A stretch of 64,000 nt of DNA from Neobacillus nitrireducens (GTDB taxonomy: Bacteria > Bacillota > Bacilli > Bacillales > Cytobacillaceae). The notes under the pieces are model-generated. The model was not told where the DNA came from. It ran no database searches and worked only from the letters and a program-made list of their open reading frames with translations. The stretch is taken from NCBI RefSeq assembly GCF_030915405.1, contig NZ_CP133262.1, positions 1,550,001-1,614,000 on the forward strand, given 5' to 3'. The translations under genes were made by a program, and so were the position numbers. Below, one piece after another: positions 45,452 to 58,019 of the stretch (position 1 is its first letter; each line of letters starts with the position of its first letter).

Positions 45452-47766
45452 TTCCGTTCAATTTCTTCCATTACATATGCTTCAATGATGTCGCCTTCCT
45501 TAACATCATTAAAGTTTTTAATGGTAATACCACATTCGTACCCTTGGGCAACTTCTTTTACATCATCCTTAAATCGTTTTAACGCGTCAATATTCCCTTC
45601 AAACGTAACAACACCATTACGTATTAAACGAATACCGCTATCCCGAGTAATTTTACCATCTGTTACATAAGAACCGGCAATTGTTCCGACCTTTGAAACT
45701 TTAAAGGTCTGGCGAATTTCTGCTTGACCAATAATTTTTTCTTGGAATTCAGGGTCTAGCATACCTTTCATTGCTGCTTCTATCTCTTCGATTACTTTAT
45801 AGATAATCCGGTGAAGACGAACGTCCACTTTCTCCGCTTCAGCTGCGCGTTTTGCATTTACATCAGGGCGAACGTTAAAACCGATAACAATCGCATTTGA
45901 GGCAGCGGCAAGACTAATATCTGATTCATTAATCGCACCTGCACCACTATGGATAATTTTGATGTTAACACCTTCAACATCAATTTTTTGCAATGAAGCG
46001 GCAACCGCTTCAGCAGACCCTTGAACATCGGCTTTAAGGATGATATTTAAATCCTTCATTTCACCTTGCTTCAATTGGTCAAATAATGTTTCTAAGCTAA
46101 CAATCGACTTTTCACCACGCTGAGCAACTAACGCTGTTTGAGCGCGCGCTTCGCCAACTTGACGGGCAGTTTTTTCGTCCTCAAACACAACAAAACGATC
46201 TCCTGCTTGTGGCACGTCATTGAGTCCAGTTATTTCAACTGGTGTTGACGGACCAGCTTCTTTGACGCGGCGCCCTTTGTCATTCACCATTGCACGGACA
46301 CGACCAAACGTATGCCCAACAACAATTGGATCACCAATCTTTAGAGTACCGTTTTGAACGAGTAAGGTTGCGACAGAGCCACGACCCTTATCTAATTGTG
46401 CTTCGATAACAGTACCAACGGCTTTACGATTTGGGTTGGCTTTGTATTCCTCTACTTCACCAACCAGTAAGATCATTTCAAGAAGCGTGTCAATTCCTTC
46501 TCCGGTTTTTGCAGAAAGAGGTACAAAGATAGTTTCCCCGCCCCATGCTTCGGATACTAATCCATGTTCCGTCAATTCTTGCATTACCCGGTCAACATTT
46601 GCAGCTTCTTTATCCATTTTATTAACAGCTACAATAATTGGAACCTCAGCAGCCTTCGCATGGTTGATTGCTTCAACAGTTTGCGGCATAACACCGTCAT
46701 CTGCGGCTACAACTAAGATTGTAATATCAGTAATTTTAGCACCACGTGCACGCATCGTCGTAAATGCAGCGTGTCCAGGTGTATCAAGGAAGGTTATTTT
46801 TTTGCCATTTTCCACTACTTGGTAGGCACCAATATGCTGGGTAATTCCCCCAGCTTCACCTTCTGTCACCTTTGTGTTACGAATGGAATCGAGCAAGGTT
46901 GTTTTACCATGGTCAACGTGACCCATTATTGTTACAACAGAAGGTCTTTCAATGAGTGATTCCTCAGAATCCTCTGTAAAATACACTTCAAGATCTGTTG
47001 TATCTATTTTAATTTCTTCTTCCACTTCAACCCCATACTCACTTGCAATTAATTCAATCGCATCTTTATCTAAGACTTGATTAATAGTTGCCATGACACC
47101 AAGTAAAAAGAGCTTTTTAATAATCTCTGAAGGCTCACGATAAATCTTTTTCGCTAATTCACCTACAGTTAGAGATTCACTAAAAGTAATTTTAGCTGGA
47201 AGCTCCTTCTCTTTTCTTTTCTGTGGCTGGGCTTGCTGTACTGGAGTATGAGTCTTCTTCTTTTTATTATTATTATTGCGATTTTGATTAAAATTATTAT
47301 AAGGCTTGGCCTTAGCTTTATCAGCATTGTTGAAGACCTTATTTTCTTTCGATTGAGTTTCCTGGTTTTGCTTCTTGCCTTCGACCGTTTTTGGAGGAGA
47401 AACAACTTTAACTTTGCTAGGAGCGGCATTTTTATCTGCAGCCTCTTCAAATGCTTTAGGAGTTTTCGTCTGAACTTGCGGCCTTTGCGTTGACTGTGCA
47501 GGTCTTTGGTTTTGACGCTGCGCTTGAGTTGGACGAGAGTTTGTAGATCGTTGTGGCTGTTGTCCAGTTTGACTATTCTCTTGTTTTTGCTGTGGTGCCT
47601 TGTTATCCTTTTTAACGAATGTTTCGTCAAGCTTTTTAACTTCTGCGTCTTCTATTGTTGCCATATGATTGGAGACCTCTATGTTCATTTCTTTTAGTTT
47701 TGTGATGATTTCTTTACTTGAAATGTTGTGTTTTTTTGCATACTCATATACACGTATTTTACTCAT
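45448..47766 (-). CDS. infB: Translation initiation factor IF-2
   Basis: The GTPase that places initiator tRNA on the ribosome. The 772-residue protein starts with an IF2_N domain ([33 protein letters not shown]), then a Gln/Asn/Lys-rich low-complexity linker (about 55-195), a second IF2_N domain ([31 protein letters not shown]), the G domain with [12 protein letters not shown] near residue 281, DTPGHAAF and NKMDK, and the C-terminal EF-Tu-like and fMet-tRNA-binding domains. The linker is the part expected to vary most between species. Confidence 0.98.
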   Translation of the reverse strand: MSKIRVYEYAKKHNISSKEIITKLKEMNIEVSNHMATIEDAEVKKLDETFVKKDNKAPQQKQENSQTGQQPQRSTNSRPTQAQRQNQRPAQSTQRPQVQTKTPKAFEEAADKNAAPSKVKVVSPPKTVEGKKQNQETQSKENKVFNNADKAKAKPYNNFNQNRNNNNKKKKTHTPVQQAQPQKRKEKELPAKITFSESLTVGELAKKIYREPSEIIKKLFLLGVMATINQVLDKDAIELIASEYGVEVEEEIKIDTTDLEVYFTEDSEESLIERPSVVTIMGHVDHGKTTLLDSIRNTKVTEGEAGGITQHIGAYQVVENGKKITFLDTPGHAAFTTMRARGAKITDITILVVAADDGVMPQTVEAINHAKAAEVPIIVAVNKMDKEAANVDRVMQELTEHGLVSEAWGGETIFVPLSAKTGEGIDTLLEMILLVGEVEEYKANPNRKAVGTVIEAQLDKGRGSVATLLVQNGTLKIGDPIVVGHTFGRVRAMVNDKGRRVKEAGPSTPVEITGLNDVPQAGDRFVVFEDEKTARQVGEARAQTALVAQRGEKSIVSLETLFDQLKQGEMKDLNIILKADVQGSAEAVAASLQKIDVEGVNIKIIHSGAGAINESDISLAAASNAIVIGFNVRPDVNAKRAAEAEKVDVRLHRIIYKVIEEIEAAMKGMLDPEFQEKIIGQAEIRQTFKVSKVGTIAGSYVTDGKITRDSGIRLIRNGVVTFEGNIDALKRFKDDVKEVAQGYECGITIKNFNDVKEGDIIEAYVMEEIERK

Positions 47767-47785
47767 CTTTTCACCCCCGCTAGAT

Positions 47786-48088
47786 TTAATCGAGCAACGT
47801 TACCATTTTCTTGGCAAATCCAACATCCAGAACAGCTACAACAACGCGGGCTTCCTTGCCAATTGCTTGACCAAGAAGGTGACGATTTTCCACAATTTTA
47901 TATGGAACCTCATACGAATTACACTTATCAGTAATCTTTTTTGTCGTATTTGCAGAAGCATCTGCGGATAATAAAATGAGATACGCCTTTCCGCTTTGAA
48001 TCTGCTTCACGGTTAGTTCCTCACCTGATATGATTTTGCGTGCTCGATTGGCCAAGCCAAGCAATGACATCCATTGATTTTGTTTCAT
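47786..48088 (-). CDS. rplGA: L7Ae-family ribosomal protein RplGA (YlxQ)
   Basis: A 100-residue L7Ae/L30e-fold RNA-binding protein ([51 protein letters not shown]) that recognises kink-turn RNA in homologues. It is located between rnpM and infB, as in B. subtilis. It is a small accessory RNA-binding protein rather than a core ribosomal protein. Confidence 0.93.
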   Translation of the reverse strand: MKQNQWMSLLGLANRARKIISGEELTVKQIQSGKAYLILLSADASANTTKKITDKCNSYEVPYKIVENRHLLGQAIGKEARVVVAVLDVGFAKKMVTLLD

Positions 48089-48096
48089 TTGGATTG

Positions 48097-48369
48097 TCAG
48101 TTCTCCTTCTCTATAAGCTCAAGTAGCTCTTCGTATAACGAATCATTTATAGAAACCTGTAAGTGATTAGATAGGGTATTCTTTTTCTTGGCAAGTAAGA
48201 CAGCTTCCTTGTCCCTTGAAAGGTAGGCACCCCTTCCGGATTTCTTCCCCGTCAGGTCAATGGATACTTCCCCTTCTTTTGAGCGAACGATGCGAACAAG
48301 TTCTTTTTTCGGTTTCATTTCACCGGTTGCCACACATTTGCGCATAGGAACTTTTTTCTGATTGTTCAT
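48097..48369 (-). CDS. rnpM: RNase P modulator RnpM (YlxR)
   Basis: A 90-residue basic protein of the DUF448 family. It has the RNA-binding core [48 protein letters not shown], with the conserved CVATGE and GRGAYLS motifs. The B. subtilis homologue binds RNase P RNA and modulates its activity. It follows nusA by 19 bases and precedes rplGA by 8, so is clearly in the operon. Confidence 0.94.
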   Translation of the reverse strand: MNNQKKVPMRKCVATGEMKPKKELVRIVRSKEGEVSIDLTGKKSGRGAYLSRDKEAVLLAKKKNTLSNHLQVSINDSLYEELLELIEKEN

Positions 48370-48388
48370 TCATCATTCACCTCACTTT

Positions 48389-49510
48389 TTAGTCCAACTC
48401 TTCTTCATAATCGAAATCAGTGTCAACTTGATCATCAAAAAGTCTTATGGTTTCTTCACGTGGATAAATTCCAATCTCACGTGCATCAGTTTCTGATTTA
48501 ATATCAATTTTCCAGCCAGTTAATTTTGCAGCTAAGCGGGCATTTTGTCCGCGTTTCCCGATTGCTAAAGAAAGTTGATAATCAGGAACAACAACTGTTG
48601 TTGCTTTTTCATTCTCGTTAACCATTACATCTAAAACTTTTGAAGGGCTAAGAGAGTTTGCCACAAACACTACCGGGTCTGCTGACCACTTGACAATATC
48701 TATTTTTTCACCCTTTAGTTCATTGACTACCGCTTGAACTCTAGCACCTTTAGGTCCAACACATGAACCAACCGGGTCTACTTCAGTTTTGTCAGAATGA
48801 ACTGAGATTTTCGACCGATCTCCGGCCTCACGGGCAACTGACTTAATTTCAACAGTTCCGTCATAAATTTCCGGAACTTCAATTTCAAATAACCGTTTTA
48901 AGAGTCCGGGATGTGTCCGAGATACGAATATTTGCGGTCCCTTCGTCGTCTTTTCAACTTTGGTAATAAATACTTTTATTCGATCATGAGGCTTATAACG
49001 TTCATTTGGCATTTGTTCATTTACAGGTAACAATGCCTCAATTTTCCCAAGACTTACATAAATGAATTTCGAATCCAGTCTTTGGACAATACCGGTCATA
49101 ATATCTTCTTCACGGTCGATAAACTCTGAATAAATAATTCCACGTTCTGCTTCTCTTACACGCTGAGTAACCACTTGCTTTGCCGTTTGAGCAGCAATCC
49201 GCCCAAAGTCCTTAGGTGTTACTTCCATTTCGACAATATCTTCCACTTGGTAATTAGGTGTGATTTGTCTGGCATCCTCTAAGGAAATTTCGAGACGAGG
49301 GTCAAAAACTTGATCGACCACTTCTTTTCTAGCAAAAACACGCATGGATCCTGCCTGTAAATTCAAATCAATCCGAACATTCTGGGCCTGATTAAAGTTT
49401 CGGCGATATGCCGATACAAGAGCTGCCTCGATTGCCTCAATTAAAATATCTCTGGAAATACCTTTTTCTCTTTCCAGTATTGTAAGAGCATCTAATAATT
49501 CGCTGCTCAT
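48389..49510 (-). CDS. nusA: Transcription termination/antitermination factor NusA
   Basis: Binds RNA polymerase and nascent RNA to adjust pausing, termination and antitermination. The 373 residues include the N-terminal polymerase-binding domain ([35 protein letters not shown]), an S1 domain ([28 protein letters not shown]) and two KH domains ([30 protein letters not shown] and [27 protein letters not shown]). It lacks the extra C-terminal acidic repeats of E. coli NusA, as is normal in Bacillus. Confidence 0.98.
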   Translation of the reverse strand: MSSELLDALTILEREKGISRDILIEAIEAALVSAYRRNFNQAQNVRIDLNLQAGSMRVFARKEVVDQVFDPRLEISLEDARQITPNYQVEDIVEMEVTPKDFGRIAAQTAKQVVTQRVREAERGIIYSEFIDREEDIMTGIVQRLDSKFIYVSLGKIEALLPVNEQMPNERYKPHDRIKVFITKVEKTTKGPQIFVSRTHPGLLKRLFEIEVPEIYDGTVEIKSVAREAGDRSKISVHSDKTEVDPVGSCVGPKGARVQAVVNELKGEKIDIVKWSADPVVFVANSLSPSKVLDVMVNENEKATTVVVPDYQLSLAIGKRGQNARLAAKLTGWKIDIKSETDAREIGIYPREETIRLFDDQVDTDFDYEEELD

Positions 49511-49546
49511 CTGTTTGTATCCCCCTATCCTTTATCTATTATTTCA

Positions 49547-50017
49547 TTACGAAAAAGAGACGGCTAATCGCGCGTTGGCTACTTTTTCATAGGGAATTTC
49601 AATCGTTTTCTTTCGTGTTTTAATCTTCATTTCGATTTTTAAATGTTGACCGTTAAATTCTAATAATTCCCCTTCGAAGCTTTTCTCCCCATCGATTGGT
49701 TCATAAGTCTTGATAAAGACGTTTTTCCCGATTGCCTTTTGGAAATCTTTATCCTTTTTCAATGGACGCTCTGCTCCAGGTGAAGAAACTTCAAGAAAAT
49801 AGTTATGGGGAATCGGATCAAGCTCATCGAGTTTTTCGCTGAGTTTTTCGCTAACGAGTCCGCAATCCTCAATATCAACACCGTTGTCTTTATCGATATA
49901 TACGCGAAGAAACCAACTTTTCCCTTCTTTCAAATACTCAATTTCCACTAATTCTAAACCAAGTTCTTGAAAAATAGGCGTGGCTATTTCTTCTACAACT
50001 TCCGTTACCTTGCTCAT
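49547..50017 (-). CDS. rimP: Ribosome maturation factor RimP
   Basis: A 156-residue 30S maturation factor. It has the N-terminal alpha/beta domain ([50 protein letters not shown]) with the signature [20 protein letters not shown], and a C-terminal SH3-like domain. It is the first gene of the rimP-nusA-infB operon. The 215-bp gap upstream contains the polC terminator. Confidence 0.96.
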   Translation of the reverse strand: MSKVTEVVEEIATPIFQELGLELVEIEYLKEGKSWFLRVYIDKDNGVDIEDCGLVSEKLSEKLDELDPIPHNYFLEVSSPGAERPLKKDKDFQKAIGKNVFIKTYEPIDGEKSFEGELLEFNGQHLKIEMKIKTRKKTIEIPYEKVANARLAVSFS

Positions 50018-50115
50018 GCTTTACCTCCTTTTTCCGATAATTTCACCCATATTGTATGTAGTTCACGGAAAGTTTTATCATGTTACACTAAGAAAAAACA
50101 TTTATACAAAAACGA

Positions 50116-50137
50116 AAGAGCGGGTTTCCCCACTCTT
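50116..50137 (-). terminator. Terminator of polC
   Basis: Arms 50116-50123 and 50130-50137 pair (AAGAGTGG with CCGCTCTT in RNA, one G-U), followed on the minus strand by T-rich sequence. The loop is 6 bases. Confidence 0.75.
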
Positions 50138-50232
50138 GATCACGAGAGTATTTCTTAGTATTTCCAATAAAACTATACCATAACCAACATTTTTATGCAA
50201 ATAGCATCGAGGTTTGTCAAGTATTTTCCTAT

Positions 50233-53200
50233 TTAGAACAACGATAACTGGTTTTGCTCCGGAAGAGCTGCGAGACATCCTTGTTTGTCTAAAAACTCAA
50301 GAATAGTCTTTGATACTTTTCCACGCTGCTGCAAATCTTCTTTCGATAAAAATTCACCTGTTTCCCGAGCCTTGACAATATTATAAGCCGCATTTGTCCC
50401 TAATCCCGGAATGGAATTAAAGGGCGGTATTAGGGTATTGCCTTCGATGGTGAATTCAGATGCTGATGATTTGTATAGATCGTAGTTTTGGAAAACAAAT
50501 CCTCTTTCTGTCATTTCAAGTGAAAGCTCCAAAACCGTTAATAAGTTTTTTTCTTTATTAGAGGCTTCTAAACCCTTAGCATTAATTTCTTCTATTTTTG
50601 CCCGGATTGATTCTGAACCACGTGACATGGCTTCAATGTCAAAGTCTTCCGCACGGACAGTAAAGTAGGCTGCGTAATAAAGTAATGGCAAATGGACCTT
50701 GAAATAAGCAATTCTAACGGCCATCAGTACATAGGCAGCAGCATGTGCCTTTGGAAACATGTACTTAATCTTCTTACAAGAGTCAATATACCATTCTGGA
50801 ACTTCGTTTTTCCTCATTTCCGCTTCCATTTCTTCACTTAAGCCTTTACCCTTACGTACAGATTCCATAATTTTAAAAGCAAAAGAAGGGTCCAGTCCCT
50901 GATAAATAAGGTAAACCATGATATCATCACGACAGCCAATTACTTCACTTAAATTACAGGTTTTATTATGAATTAGCTCTTGAGCATTCCCAAGCCATAC
51001 ATCAGTCCCATGAGATAATCCCGATATTTGGACAAGTTCTGAGAAGGTAGTTGGCTTTGTATCCTCAAGCATTTGGCGGACAAATCGTGTTCCGAACTCC
51101 GGAATGCCGAGCGTCCCTGTTTTACACATAATCTGTTGTTCTGTTACGCCCAAGGACTCGGTCGTGCTAAATATTTTCATAACCTCAGGGTCATCTGTCG
51201 GAATCGTTTTTGGATCCATTCCGCTCAAATCCTGAAGCATCCTTATGACAGTGGGATCATCATGTCCGAGTATGTCTAGTTTTAAGACATTATCATGGAT
51301 GGAATGGAAATCGAAATGTGTTGTCTTCCATTCTGAATTTCTATCATCGGCCGGGAATTGAATCGGTGAAAAATCATAAACATCCATGTAATCCGGGATG
51401 ACGATAATTCCACCGGGATGCTGTCCCGTTGTTCTTTTTACTCCTGTACAGCCCGAAGCGAGCCGATCGATTTCAGCTCCACGAAGTTGAAGGTTGTTAT
51501 CCTGTTGATATGCCTTAACATAGCCAAAAGCTGTTTTATCAGCAACTGTTCCAATCGTCCCTGCCCGAAAAACATATTCTTCTCCGAAAAGAACCTTCGT
51601 ATAATTATGGGCCCGCGGCTGATATTCACCAGAAAAGTTTAAATCGATATCGGGAACCTTGTCCCCTTTAAAGCCAAGAAACGTTTCAAACGGAATATCG
51701 TGTCCGTCTTTATGGTACTTCCCACCACATTCTGGGCAATCTTTATCAGGCAAATCAAAACCGGAACCGACAGAACCATCATTAAAAAACTCCGAATGTT
51801 TACAGCCTGGACACACATAATGAGGCGGCAGCGGATTTACTTCGGTAATTTCTGTCATAGTCGCAACCAGAGAGGATCCAACTGACCCCCTTGAACCTAC
51901 TAGGTAGCCGTCGTCCAAGGATTTTTTAACCAGCTTGTGAGAAATTAAATAAATAACCGCAAATCCATGTCCAATAATACTTTTCAGTTCTTTTTCTAAC
52001 CGTGCTTCCACAATTTCCGGTAAGGTATCACCGTATATTCTCCGTGCCATCGAATAACTCATTTCACGCATTTCTTCATCGGCACCCTCAATTTTAGGTG
52101 TATATAAATCGTCTTTAATCGGTTTTATTACCTCAATCATATCAGCGATTTTATTCGTATTCGTTACGACAATCTCCTTTGCCTTCTCTTTTCCTAAAAA
52201 GGAAAAAGCGTCAAGCATTTCATTCGTTGTTCTAAAGTGAACGTCTGGAAGTTGATGACGATTTAAAGGGTTTGCTCCACCTTGAGAGTTTATTAAAATT
52301 TTTCGATATATTTTATCATTTTCATTTAAGTAATGAACATTTCCGGTGGCAACAACTGGAAGTCCTAATTTATCGCCAAGGTTTACGATTTTCGCAATAA
52401 TGTCTTCCATTGCTTTTTCATCGCTAACCAATTCCATTTCAATCAATGGTGCATTTACTTCTTTCGGCATAACCTCAATATAATCGTAGAATCCAGCATG
52501 GGCTTCCACTTCTTCTGGAGATTTTTGCATCATCCCTTCAAATACTTCACCTTTACTGCAACCAGAGCCAACGAGAATCCCTTCCCTGTATTTTTGCAGG
52601 ACAGATCTTGGTAATCTAGGAACACGGTAAAAATATTCAATGTGAGATATGGATACAAGCTTAAACAGGTTTTTTAATCCTGCTTGAGTTTGGGCTAATA
52701 ATGTACAATGATAGGGTCGCGCCCGTTGATAGGCATTACCTTTTCCCATATTATCATTAAATTGGTCATGGTATTCGATTTCCTTTTCGAGTGCATCCTT
52801 TAACATTTTCAAAAGTAAATAACCGGTAGCCTCAGCATCATAAATGGCACGGTGATGCTGTGTTAATTCAATGTCAAACTTCTTGGTTAATGTATTTAAA
52901 CGATGGTTTTTCATTTCAGGATAGAGAAACCGTCCAAGTTCCAATGTATCAATAACAGGATTTTTTGCCCTATCAAAGCCGATCTTTTTATAACCGACAT
53001 TTAGGAAACCCATATCAAACGAAGCATTATGTGCAACAAGAATGGAGTCGCCAGCCCATTCTTTAAAATTCCGAAGAACTTCCTCAATTTCCGGGGCAGT
53101 TTGGACCATATCATCGGTAATGCCAGTGAGGTTGATCGTTGTTGCCGATAAACGGTGATGCGGATTAGAAAAGGATTCGAAACGGTCAATGATTTCCCCG

Positions 53201-54558
53201 TCATGTATCTTAACAGCTGCAAGTTCAATAATTGAATTATACACAGCTGAGAGCCCTGTCGTTTCAACGTCAAATACAACATAAGTGTCTTCTGCAAGCA
53301 AACGGTGTGTGTCATTATAAGCTATCGGTACCCCATCATCCACCAAATTCACTTCAACGCCATAGAGAATTTTTATATCATTTTTCTTCCCAGCACCATA
53401 AGCTTCGGGGAAGGATTGGGCAACGGCGTGATCAGTTACCGCAATTGCTTTATGTCCCCACTTACTCGCTTGGGCAATCAGTGTACTAACAGGTGTAACT
53501 GCATCCATTTGACTCATTGGTGTATGAAGATGGAGTTCTACGCGTTTTTCATTTTCGGGTGCCGTATCCTTCCGGCCAGCAGGCTTTATTTCATTAATAT
53601 CATTACCAATCATCACTAAGTCACGGACAAAAGTATCATTCTGAATACTGCCTCGAACCTTTACCCACATTCCTTTTTTAACAAGTTGGAATAGGGCTGC
53701 GTCCTCTTTGTCACGTGAAAACATTTTTACCATGATAGAGCTGGTGTAATCTGTGATTTTGAAGGTCAACAGTGAACGGCCGCTCCTTAGCTCACGTATC
53801 TCAGCATCAAAGATATACCCTTCTACAGCTACTCTTCTTTCTTCGTCAACAATATCAATCAGACTGCGGAAGTCGTTATTATCCTTTATGGTTAGACCAA
53901 TCGTAAGTGGTCCAGATGGCAATTCACCGGAAGCTTGATCTTTTTCAGCTTCTTTTTTCTGCAATTCCACCATTGCTTGAAGTCCACGTTCTTGGTCTTC
54001 CTTTTGCTTGGCAAGTAAAAATCGTTGGTAGTCCTCATTTTCCTCTACATTTTTCAATTCTGTCTCGATCGCTAAATTGGGAAATCCAAACGATTGATAT
54101 ATCTTAGAAATCGTCTCGGCATATTTACGCTTTAATGCTAGCCCTTCTGTATCGTTACGAACAGAAACAGTAAGCTTATTTCCGTTCACTTCGGGAAGTT
54201 GTTCATGTAATAGCTTTAAAAGCGGCGGAGCAATTCCATCAATTTGCTGAATGCTATAACTCCAATAATCTCGTATTAATTCTGGAGAAATGGTTTGATT
54301 TGTCACATTGATATGGTATGAAACCGTAGCGATGCTGGAAAATGCTCGTTCGAGCTGTGACGAAAACAGAACATAAACATTATAAGGAAGGATATTTTCA
54401 AATAAAAATTGAAAATGCCACTTTCTATTCTTTTTCTCAACTAATAACCTATCTATTTGCGCATTGTTGAAATGCACTACTACAGCATCCTCAATCAATT
54501 GCATCTGCTGGAGCAAGAGTTGGAATCGCTCTTTTTTGCCTATGGCATCTTCGCTCAT
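50233..54558 (-). CDS. polC: DNA polymerase III PolC (replicative, with proofreading)
   Basis: The Gram-positive replicative DNA polymerase, about 1441 residues. In order: N-terminal tau-interaction and OB regions, PHP domain ([14 protein letters not shown]), inserted 3'-5' exonuclease ([33 protein letters not shown]), PHP remainder, zinc module ([10 protein letters not shown] and CPECGGKYH), catalytic aspartates in [14 protein letters not shown], and the C-terminal region ending in NQLSLF, consistent with a beta-clamp binding motif. The frame opens at 54573, but the ATG at 54558 has GGGAG at correct spacing. In B. subtilis proS lies upstream; here rseP does. Confidence 0.98.
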   Translation of the reverse strand: MSEDAIGKKERFQLLLQQMQLIEDAVVVHFNNAQIDRLLVEKKNRKWHFQFLFENILPYNVYVLFSSQLERAFSSIATVSYHINVTNQTISPELIRDYWSYSIQQIDGIAPPLLKLLHEQLPEVNGNKLTVSVRNDTEGLALKRKYAETISKIYQSFGFPNLAIETELKNVEENEDYQRFLLAKQKEDQERGLQAMVELQKKEAEKDQASGELPSGPLTIGLTIKDNNDFRSLIDIVDEERRVAVEGYIFDAEIRELRSGRSLLTFKITDYTSSIMVKMFSRDKEDAALFQLVKKGMWVKVRGSIQNDTFVRDLVMIGNDINEIKPAGRKDTAPENEKRVELHLHTPMSQMDAVTPVSTLIAQASKWGHKAIAVTDHAVAQSFPEAYGAGKKNDIKILYGVEVNLVDDGVPIAYNDTHRLLAEDTYVVFDVETTGLSAVYNSIIELAAVKIHDGEIIDRFESFSNPHHRLSATTINLTGITDDMVQTAPEIEEVLRNFKEWAGDSILVAHNASFDMGFLNVGYKKIGFDRAKNPVIDTLELGRFLYPEMKNHRLNTLTKKFDIELTQHHRAIYDAEATGYLLLKMLKDALEKEIEYHDQFNDNMGKGNAYQRARPYHCTLLAQTQAGLKNLFKLVSISHIEYFYRVPRLPRSVLQKYREGILVGSGCSKGEVFEGMMQKSPEEVEAHAGFYDYIEVMPKEVNAPLIEMELVSDEKAMEDIIAKIVNLGDKLGLPVVATGNVHYLNENDKIYRKILINSQGGANPLNRHQLPDVHFRTTNEMLDAFSFLGKEKAKEIVVTNTNKIADMIEVIKPIKDDLYTPKIEGADEEMREMSYSMARRIYGDTLPEIVEARLEKELKSIIGHGFAVIYLISHKLVKKSLDDGYLVGSRGSVGSSLVATMTEITEVNPLPPHYVCPGCKHSEFFNDGSVGSGFDLPDKDCPECGGKYHKDGHDIPFETFLGFKGDKVPDIDLNFSGEYQPRAHNYTKVLFGEEYVFRAGTIGTVADKTAFGYVKAYQQDNNLQLRGAEIDRLASGCTGVKRTTGQHPGGIIVIPDYMDVYDFSPIQFPADDRNSEWKTTHFDFHSIHDNVLKLDILGHDDPTVIRMLQDLSGMDPKTIPTDDPEVMKIFSTTESLGVTEQQIMCKTGTLGIPEFGTRFVRQMLEDTKPTTFSELVQISGLSHGTDVWLGNAQELIHNKTCNLSEVIGCRDDIMVYLIYQGLDPSFAFKIMESVRKGKGLSEEMEAEMRKNEVPEWYIDSCKKIKYMFPKAHAAAYVLMAVRIAYFKVHLPLLYYAAYFTVRAEDFDIEAMSRGSESIRAKIEEINAKGLEASNKEKNLLTVLELSLEMTERGFVFQNYDLYKSSASEFTIEGNTLIPPFNSIPGLGTNAAYNIVKARETGEFLSKEDLQQRGKVSKTILEFLDKQGCLAALPEQNQLSLF

Positions 54559-54644
54559 CGTTCTCTCTCCCATCTATAAAAAATGACTATTATGATCTCA
54601 TCAAAAAATAATTATATCATATGGCACGAGATGATTCGGTTTTA

Positions 54645-54688
54645 TTTTTTTCCAAAATAATGCCCCCGTTTCAATTAACAGGGGCATT
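54645..54688 (-). terminator. Terminator of rseP
   Basis: Eight-bp arms 54659-54666 and 54681-54688 (AATGCCCC with GGGGCATT) followed by a T-rich tract on the minus strand. It closes the uppS-cdsA-dxr-rseP unit before polC. Confidence 0.9.
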
Positions 54689-54701
54689 AAAAATTCCAAT
54701 A

Positions 54702-55961
54702 TTACAAGAAAAACCTTTGAATATCATTCCATGTTACCACAAGCATAAGCAGCATCAAGAGTGCAAATCCAATAAAATGAACCATACCTTCTTTTTGACG
54801 GTCAATTGGCTTGCCTCTAACAGCCTCGACAGCGAAAAACATCAATCTTCCACCGTCTAAAGCGGGAATAGGTAATAAGTTCATAATACCTAAGTTAATG
54901 CTTAAAATCCCTGCCCATTTCATTAAATAATAAATTCCCGATTTAGCAACGGAATCTGTTGCTTGGTAAATACCAACTGGTCCTGAAAGTGCATCAATTG
55001 AAAATTGACCTGTAACTAATTTACCAACCATGACAAAAATCTGTTTCGTCCAGAAATAAGTTTCAGTGAATCCTGACTTAACTGCTTGAATTGGTGACTT
55101 TTCGACAGGGCTATAAACACCGATCAGCCCAATTTTCTTTCCTTCTACCGTTTTTTCAATTGGGGTTACCGTGATATCTAAATCCTTTTTGTCACGGAGA
55201 ATCGAAAAATCTAGTTTCTCATTTGGGTTTTTCCGAATGACCTCGACAACATCAGACCAACTAGAAATTTCTGATCCATTGATTGTCTGGATAAGATCAC
55301 CTTTTTTAAGTCCCGCAGTCATTGCGGCCCCGTCAGGTGTTATCTCACCTAATTTAGGTTCATTCGTAGGTACACCCTGTAAAAAGGCAATAATAATAAA
55401 TACAAAGAACGCAAGCACAAAATTCATCATCGGACCTGCAAAAATAGCCATCGTTCTTTGTCCCAATGTTTTTGATCCGAATTGACGGTCAATTGGAGCA
55501 ATCTGGGATTCAGTCCCATTTTCAACAATGACAGCTTTTGGATCTATCCTAAAGGTTTTTAATACTTCGTCTTCATCGTCAGGAAATCCTTTAATAATTA
55601 AATCCTTTTCGATATCTGCAAATTCTACTTCAACAATCCGGCAGTTTGGAAACTTCTCTTTATTATTTAAGATGATTTTATTTACTATTTCATCCTTATC
55701 CAATACCAAGCCAATTCGATGCCCAGGCTTTATTTCAATCATTTCCTGGTCTTCCCCAGCCATGCGGACAAATCCTCCGATCGGCAGTAACCGAATCGTG
55801 TAGGTTGTTTCCGCTCTTTTATGGGAAAATACTTTTGGACCAAAACCAATGGCAAATTCACGGCATAAAATCCCAGCCCTTTTTGCGAAAATCAAATGAC
55901 CTAATTCATGAAAGAATACGAGTGCGCCAAAAATCACAATAAAGGCAATAACTGTAGTCAA
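54702..55961 (-). CDS. rseP: Site-2 intramembrane zinc protease RseP/RasP
   Basis: An integral membrane metalloprotease (RasP in B. subtilis) that cleaves anti-sigma factors and signal-peptide remnants. The 419 residues include the zinc motif FFHELGHLIFAKR in the first helix, a PDZ domain (EITPDGAAMTAGLKKGDLIQTINGSEISSWSDVVEVI) and the third ligand motif INLGIMNLLPIPALDGGR near the C-terminus. The start is TTG with AAGGTGG about 7 bases upstream. It is the last gene before the terminator, and polC follows directly without proS. Confidence 0.97.
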   Translation of the reverse strand: MTTVIAFIVIFGALVFFHELGHLIFAKRAGILCREFAIGFGPKVFSHKRAETTYTIRLLPIGGFVRMAGEDQEMIEIKPGHRIGLVLDKDEIVNKIILNNKEKFPNCRIVEVEFADIEKDLIIKGFPDDEDEVLKTFRIDPKAVIVENGTESQIAPIDRQFGSKTLGQRTMAIFAGPMMNFVLAFFVFIIIAFLQGVPTNEPKLGEITPDGAAMTAGLKKGDLIQTINGSEISSWSDVVEVIRKNPNEKLDFSILRDKKDLDITVTPIEKTVEGKKIGLIGVYSPVEKSPIQAVKSGFTETYFWTKQIFVMVGKLVTGQFSIDALSGPVGIYQATDSVAKSGIYYLMKWAGILSINLGIMNLLPIPALDGGRLMFFAVEAVRGKPIDRQKEGMVHFIGFALLMLLMLVVTWNDIQRFFL

Positions 55962-56021
55962 AATAAAACCACCTTTTTATCAGGATAAGAGAGATTCTTT
56001 TACTTGAGTTTTAAGTTTGTT

Positions 56022-57164
56022 TTAGAGGAGCGAATGTACATACTCCCTAGTTTCTTTGTCTATCTCTTGGATTGCAGTAAGGCTTGGGTGATTCGTAATT
56101 TGATGAGCGGTTAATGCTTTCTCAATCAAATCTTCAATCTGTAAGAATCGAATTTTCCCTTCTAGGAAAGCTGCCACGGCCACTTCATTAGCCGCATTCA
56201 GTACCGTTGGCATTGACCCGCCTTTTTTTCCAGCCTCATAAGCAAACCCTAGGCATCGGAATCTCGCCATATCCATTTCTTCAAAATGTAATTTTCCGAT
56301 ACTCGCCAAATCCAAACGTTTGGATGAACGCAATGGCAGTCGATCAGGATAGGTGAGTGCGTATTGGATTGGGACCCTCATATCCGGTGTTCCCAGCTGG
56401 GCAATGATACTGCTATCATGGAACTCTACCATTGAATGGATGATGCTCTCTTTATGAAGCAGGACATCAATCTTTTCATATGGCATATTGAATAGCCAAT
56501 GTGCTTCAATAACTTCCAAACCTTTGTTCATCATTGACGCGGAATCAATTGTAATTTTTGCCCCCATTGACCAATTGGGATGGTTTAGTGCCTGTTCAAC
56601 GGTAACGCTTTCCAATTCATTCCTGGTGAAATCACGGAAGCTTCCCCCTGAAGCAGTTAAAATTAATCTTTCGATGTTTTTTTCCTTTTCCCCCTGCAAG
56701 GCTTGAAAAATGGCAGAATGCTCACTATCGACTGGAAGGAGTGGGACATTATTTTTTTGGGCGGCCTCCATAACTAAATGACCTGCAGTAACCAGTGTTT
56801 CTTTATTAGCAATAGCAATTACCTTCCCGCATTCTATCGCTTGTAGAGTTGGATGTAACCCCACACTTCCAAGCACCGCATTAACAAGAATATCCGCCTT
56901 TTCATATACGGCTGTCTCAATAAGTCCTTCCTGACCAAAAGTGAACTTAATAGTAGGAAACTCTGCTTTTAATGTATTACAGTCATGGTAGTCTTGTACA
57001 GAAACTAGCTCTGGCTGAAATTCAACGATCATTTTTCGAGCCAAGTCCATATTTTTCCCAACTGAAATAGCTGCTATTGTAAATTCAGACGGATGTTCAC
57101 GGATAATATCTAACGTTTGGGTTCCAATCGATCCTGTTGCACCCAATAAGCTAATTGTTTTCAA
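56022..57164 (-). CDS. dxr: 1-deoxy-D-xylulose-5-phosphate reductoisomerase
   Basis: The second enzyme of the MEP isoprenoid pathway, NADPH-dependent. The 380 residues begin [20 protein letters not shown] (nucleotide-binding loop) and include [13 protein letters not shown] ATP/substrate segments ([14 protein letters not shown]), [14 protein letters not shown] with metal ligands, [11 protein letters not shown] and [25 protein letters not shown]. The start is TTG, with AGGAG about 11 bases upstream, which is wide. It follows cdsA and precedes rseP. Confidence 0.97.
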   Translation of the reverse strand: MKTISLLGATGSIGTQTLDIIREHPSEFTIAAISVGKNMDLARKMIVEFQPELVSVQDYHDCNTLKAEFPTIKFTFGQEGLIETAVYEKADILVNAVLGSVGLHPTLQAIECGKVIAIANKETLVTAGHLVMEAAQKNNVPLLPVDSEHSAIFQALQGEKEKNIERLILTASGGSFRDFTRNELESVTVEQALNHPNWSMGAKITIDSASMMNKGLEVIEAHWLFNMPYEKIDVLLHKESIIHSMVEFHDSSIIAQLGTPDMRVPIQYALTYPDRLPLRSSKRLDLASIGKLHFEEMDMARFRCLGFAYEAGKKGGSMPTVLNAANEVAVAAFLEGKIRFLQIEDLIEKALTAHQITNHPSLTAIQEIDKETREYVHSLL

Positions 57165-57200
57165 TAAAAAGTCAACTCCTATATGTGAAGCGCACGCGCT

Positions 57201-57995
57201 TTATAACCAAAGGTGAAAGAAATGTAACAAGGGCCATACAAATAAAAGGCTGTCAAATCGATCTAGAATACCACCATGACCCGGTAAGATTTTACCAGAA
57301 TCTTTGACATTAAAGTGACGCTTAAATGCCGATTCAACTAGGTCCCCGATTTGTCCAAAAATGGAAAGTACAACAGTTATCCCCATTAAGGATATAAGTC
57401 CAACGCTAATGTTTGAGAAGAGTACAAAGAGCACTGCAATTACAACTGCACAAACAACACCGCCTATCGAACCTTCAACCGTCTTATTAGGGCTTATTTC
57501 GGGCCATAGCTTAGTTTTACCAAGCGCCTTTCCAATAAAATAAGCACCAGAATCCGTTGCCCACATAATAAATAAAGAATACAAAATATAGACAAGGCCA
57601 CCATCCTGCCTCGTTTCAAAGAAAAAGTAAAAGCCAATACCTACATAAATGGCTGATAGAATCGAAAATGAAACGTCTTCAAATGTATATTGATTTTTGG
57701 TTATTACCGTGAGAGTTAATAGCAAAAGAATTAATGCTATGCATATCTCTATTTTTGAATAATAAAAGGAAGCTAAAATATGATGATACTTTGCAGGGAA
57801 TAGAAGCACCCAGAGAAACAAAAGTGCTAACACACCATGGACTGAAAAAATAGTTAACTTTTTCATTTTTAATAACTCGTACAAACCTATCGTTGCTAAA
57901 AAATAGGTTAAAATCACCAGCGGAAATCCACCAAAATAGACTATAGGTAAAAATAGGGCAGCTGCAATGACTGCTGTTATGATTCGTTGCTTCAT
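57201..57995 (-). CDS. cdsA: Phosphatidate cytidylyltransferase CdsA
   Basis: Makes CDP-diacylglycerol from phosphatidate and CTP, the branch point for membrane phospholipids and substrate for PgsA encoded about 42 kb away. The 264-residue protein has about eight membrane helices and the C-terminal signature LVESAFKRHFNVKDSGKILPGHGGILDRFDSLLF. It is 24 bases downstream of uppS and 36 bases upstream of dxr, the classic operon order. Confidence 0.97.
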   Translation of the reverse strand: MKQRIITAVIAAALFLPIVYFGGFPLVILTYFLATIGLYELLKMKKLTIFSVHGVLALLFLWVLLFPAKYHHILASFYYSKIEICIALILLLLTLTVITKNQYTFEDVSFSILSAIYVGIGFYFFFETRQDGGLVYILYSLFIMWATDSGAYFIGKALGKTKLWPEISPNKTVEGSIGGVVCAVVIAVLFVLFSNISVGLISLMGITVVLSIFGQIGDLVESAFKRHFNVKDSGKILPGHGGILDRFDSLLFVWPLLHFFHLWL

Positions 57996-58019
57996 TAATT
58001 TTTCAACACCTTTGTTGTT

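Noticed and set aside
47169..47630. Alternative-frame open reading on the minus strand within infB
   Set aside because: It lies in the low-complexity IF-2 linker, and its Lys/Arg-rich translation reflects the linker's codons rather than a real gene.
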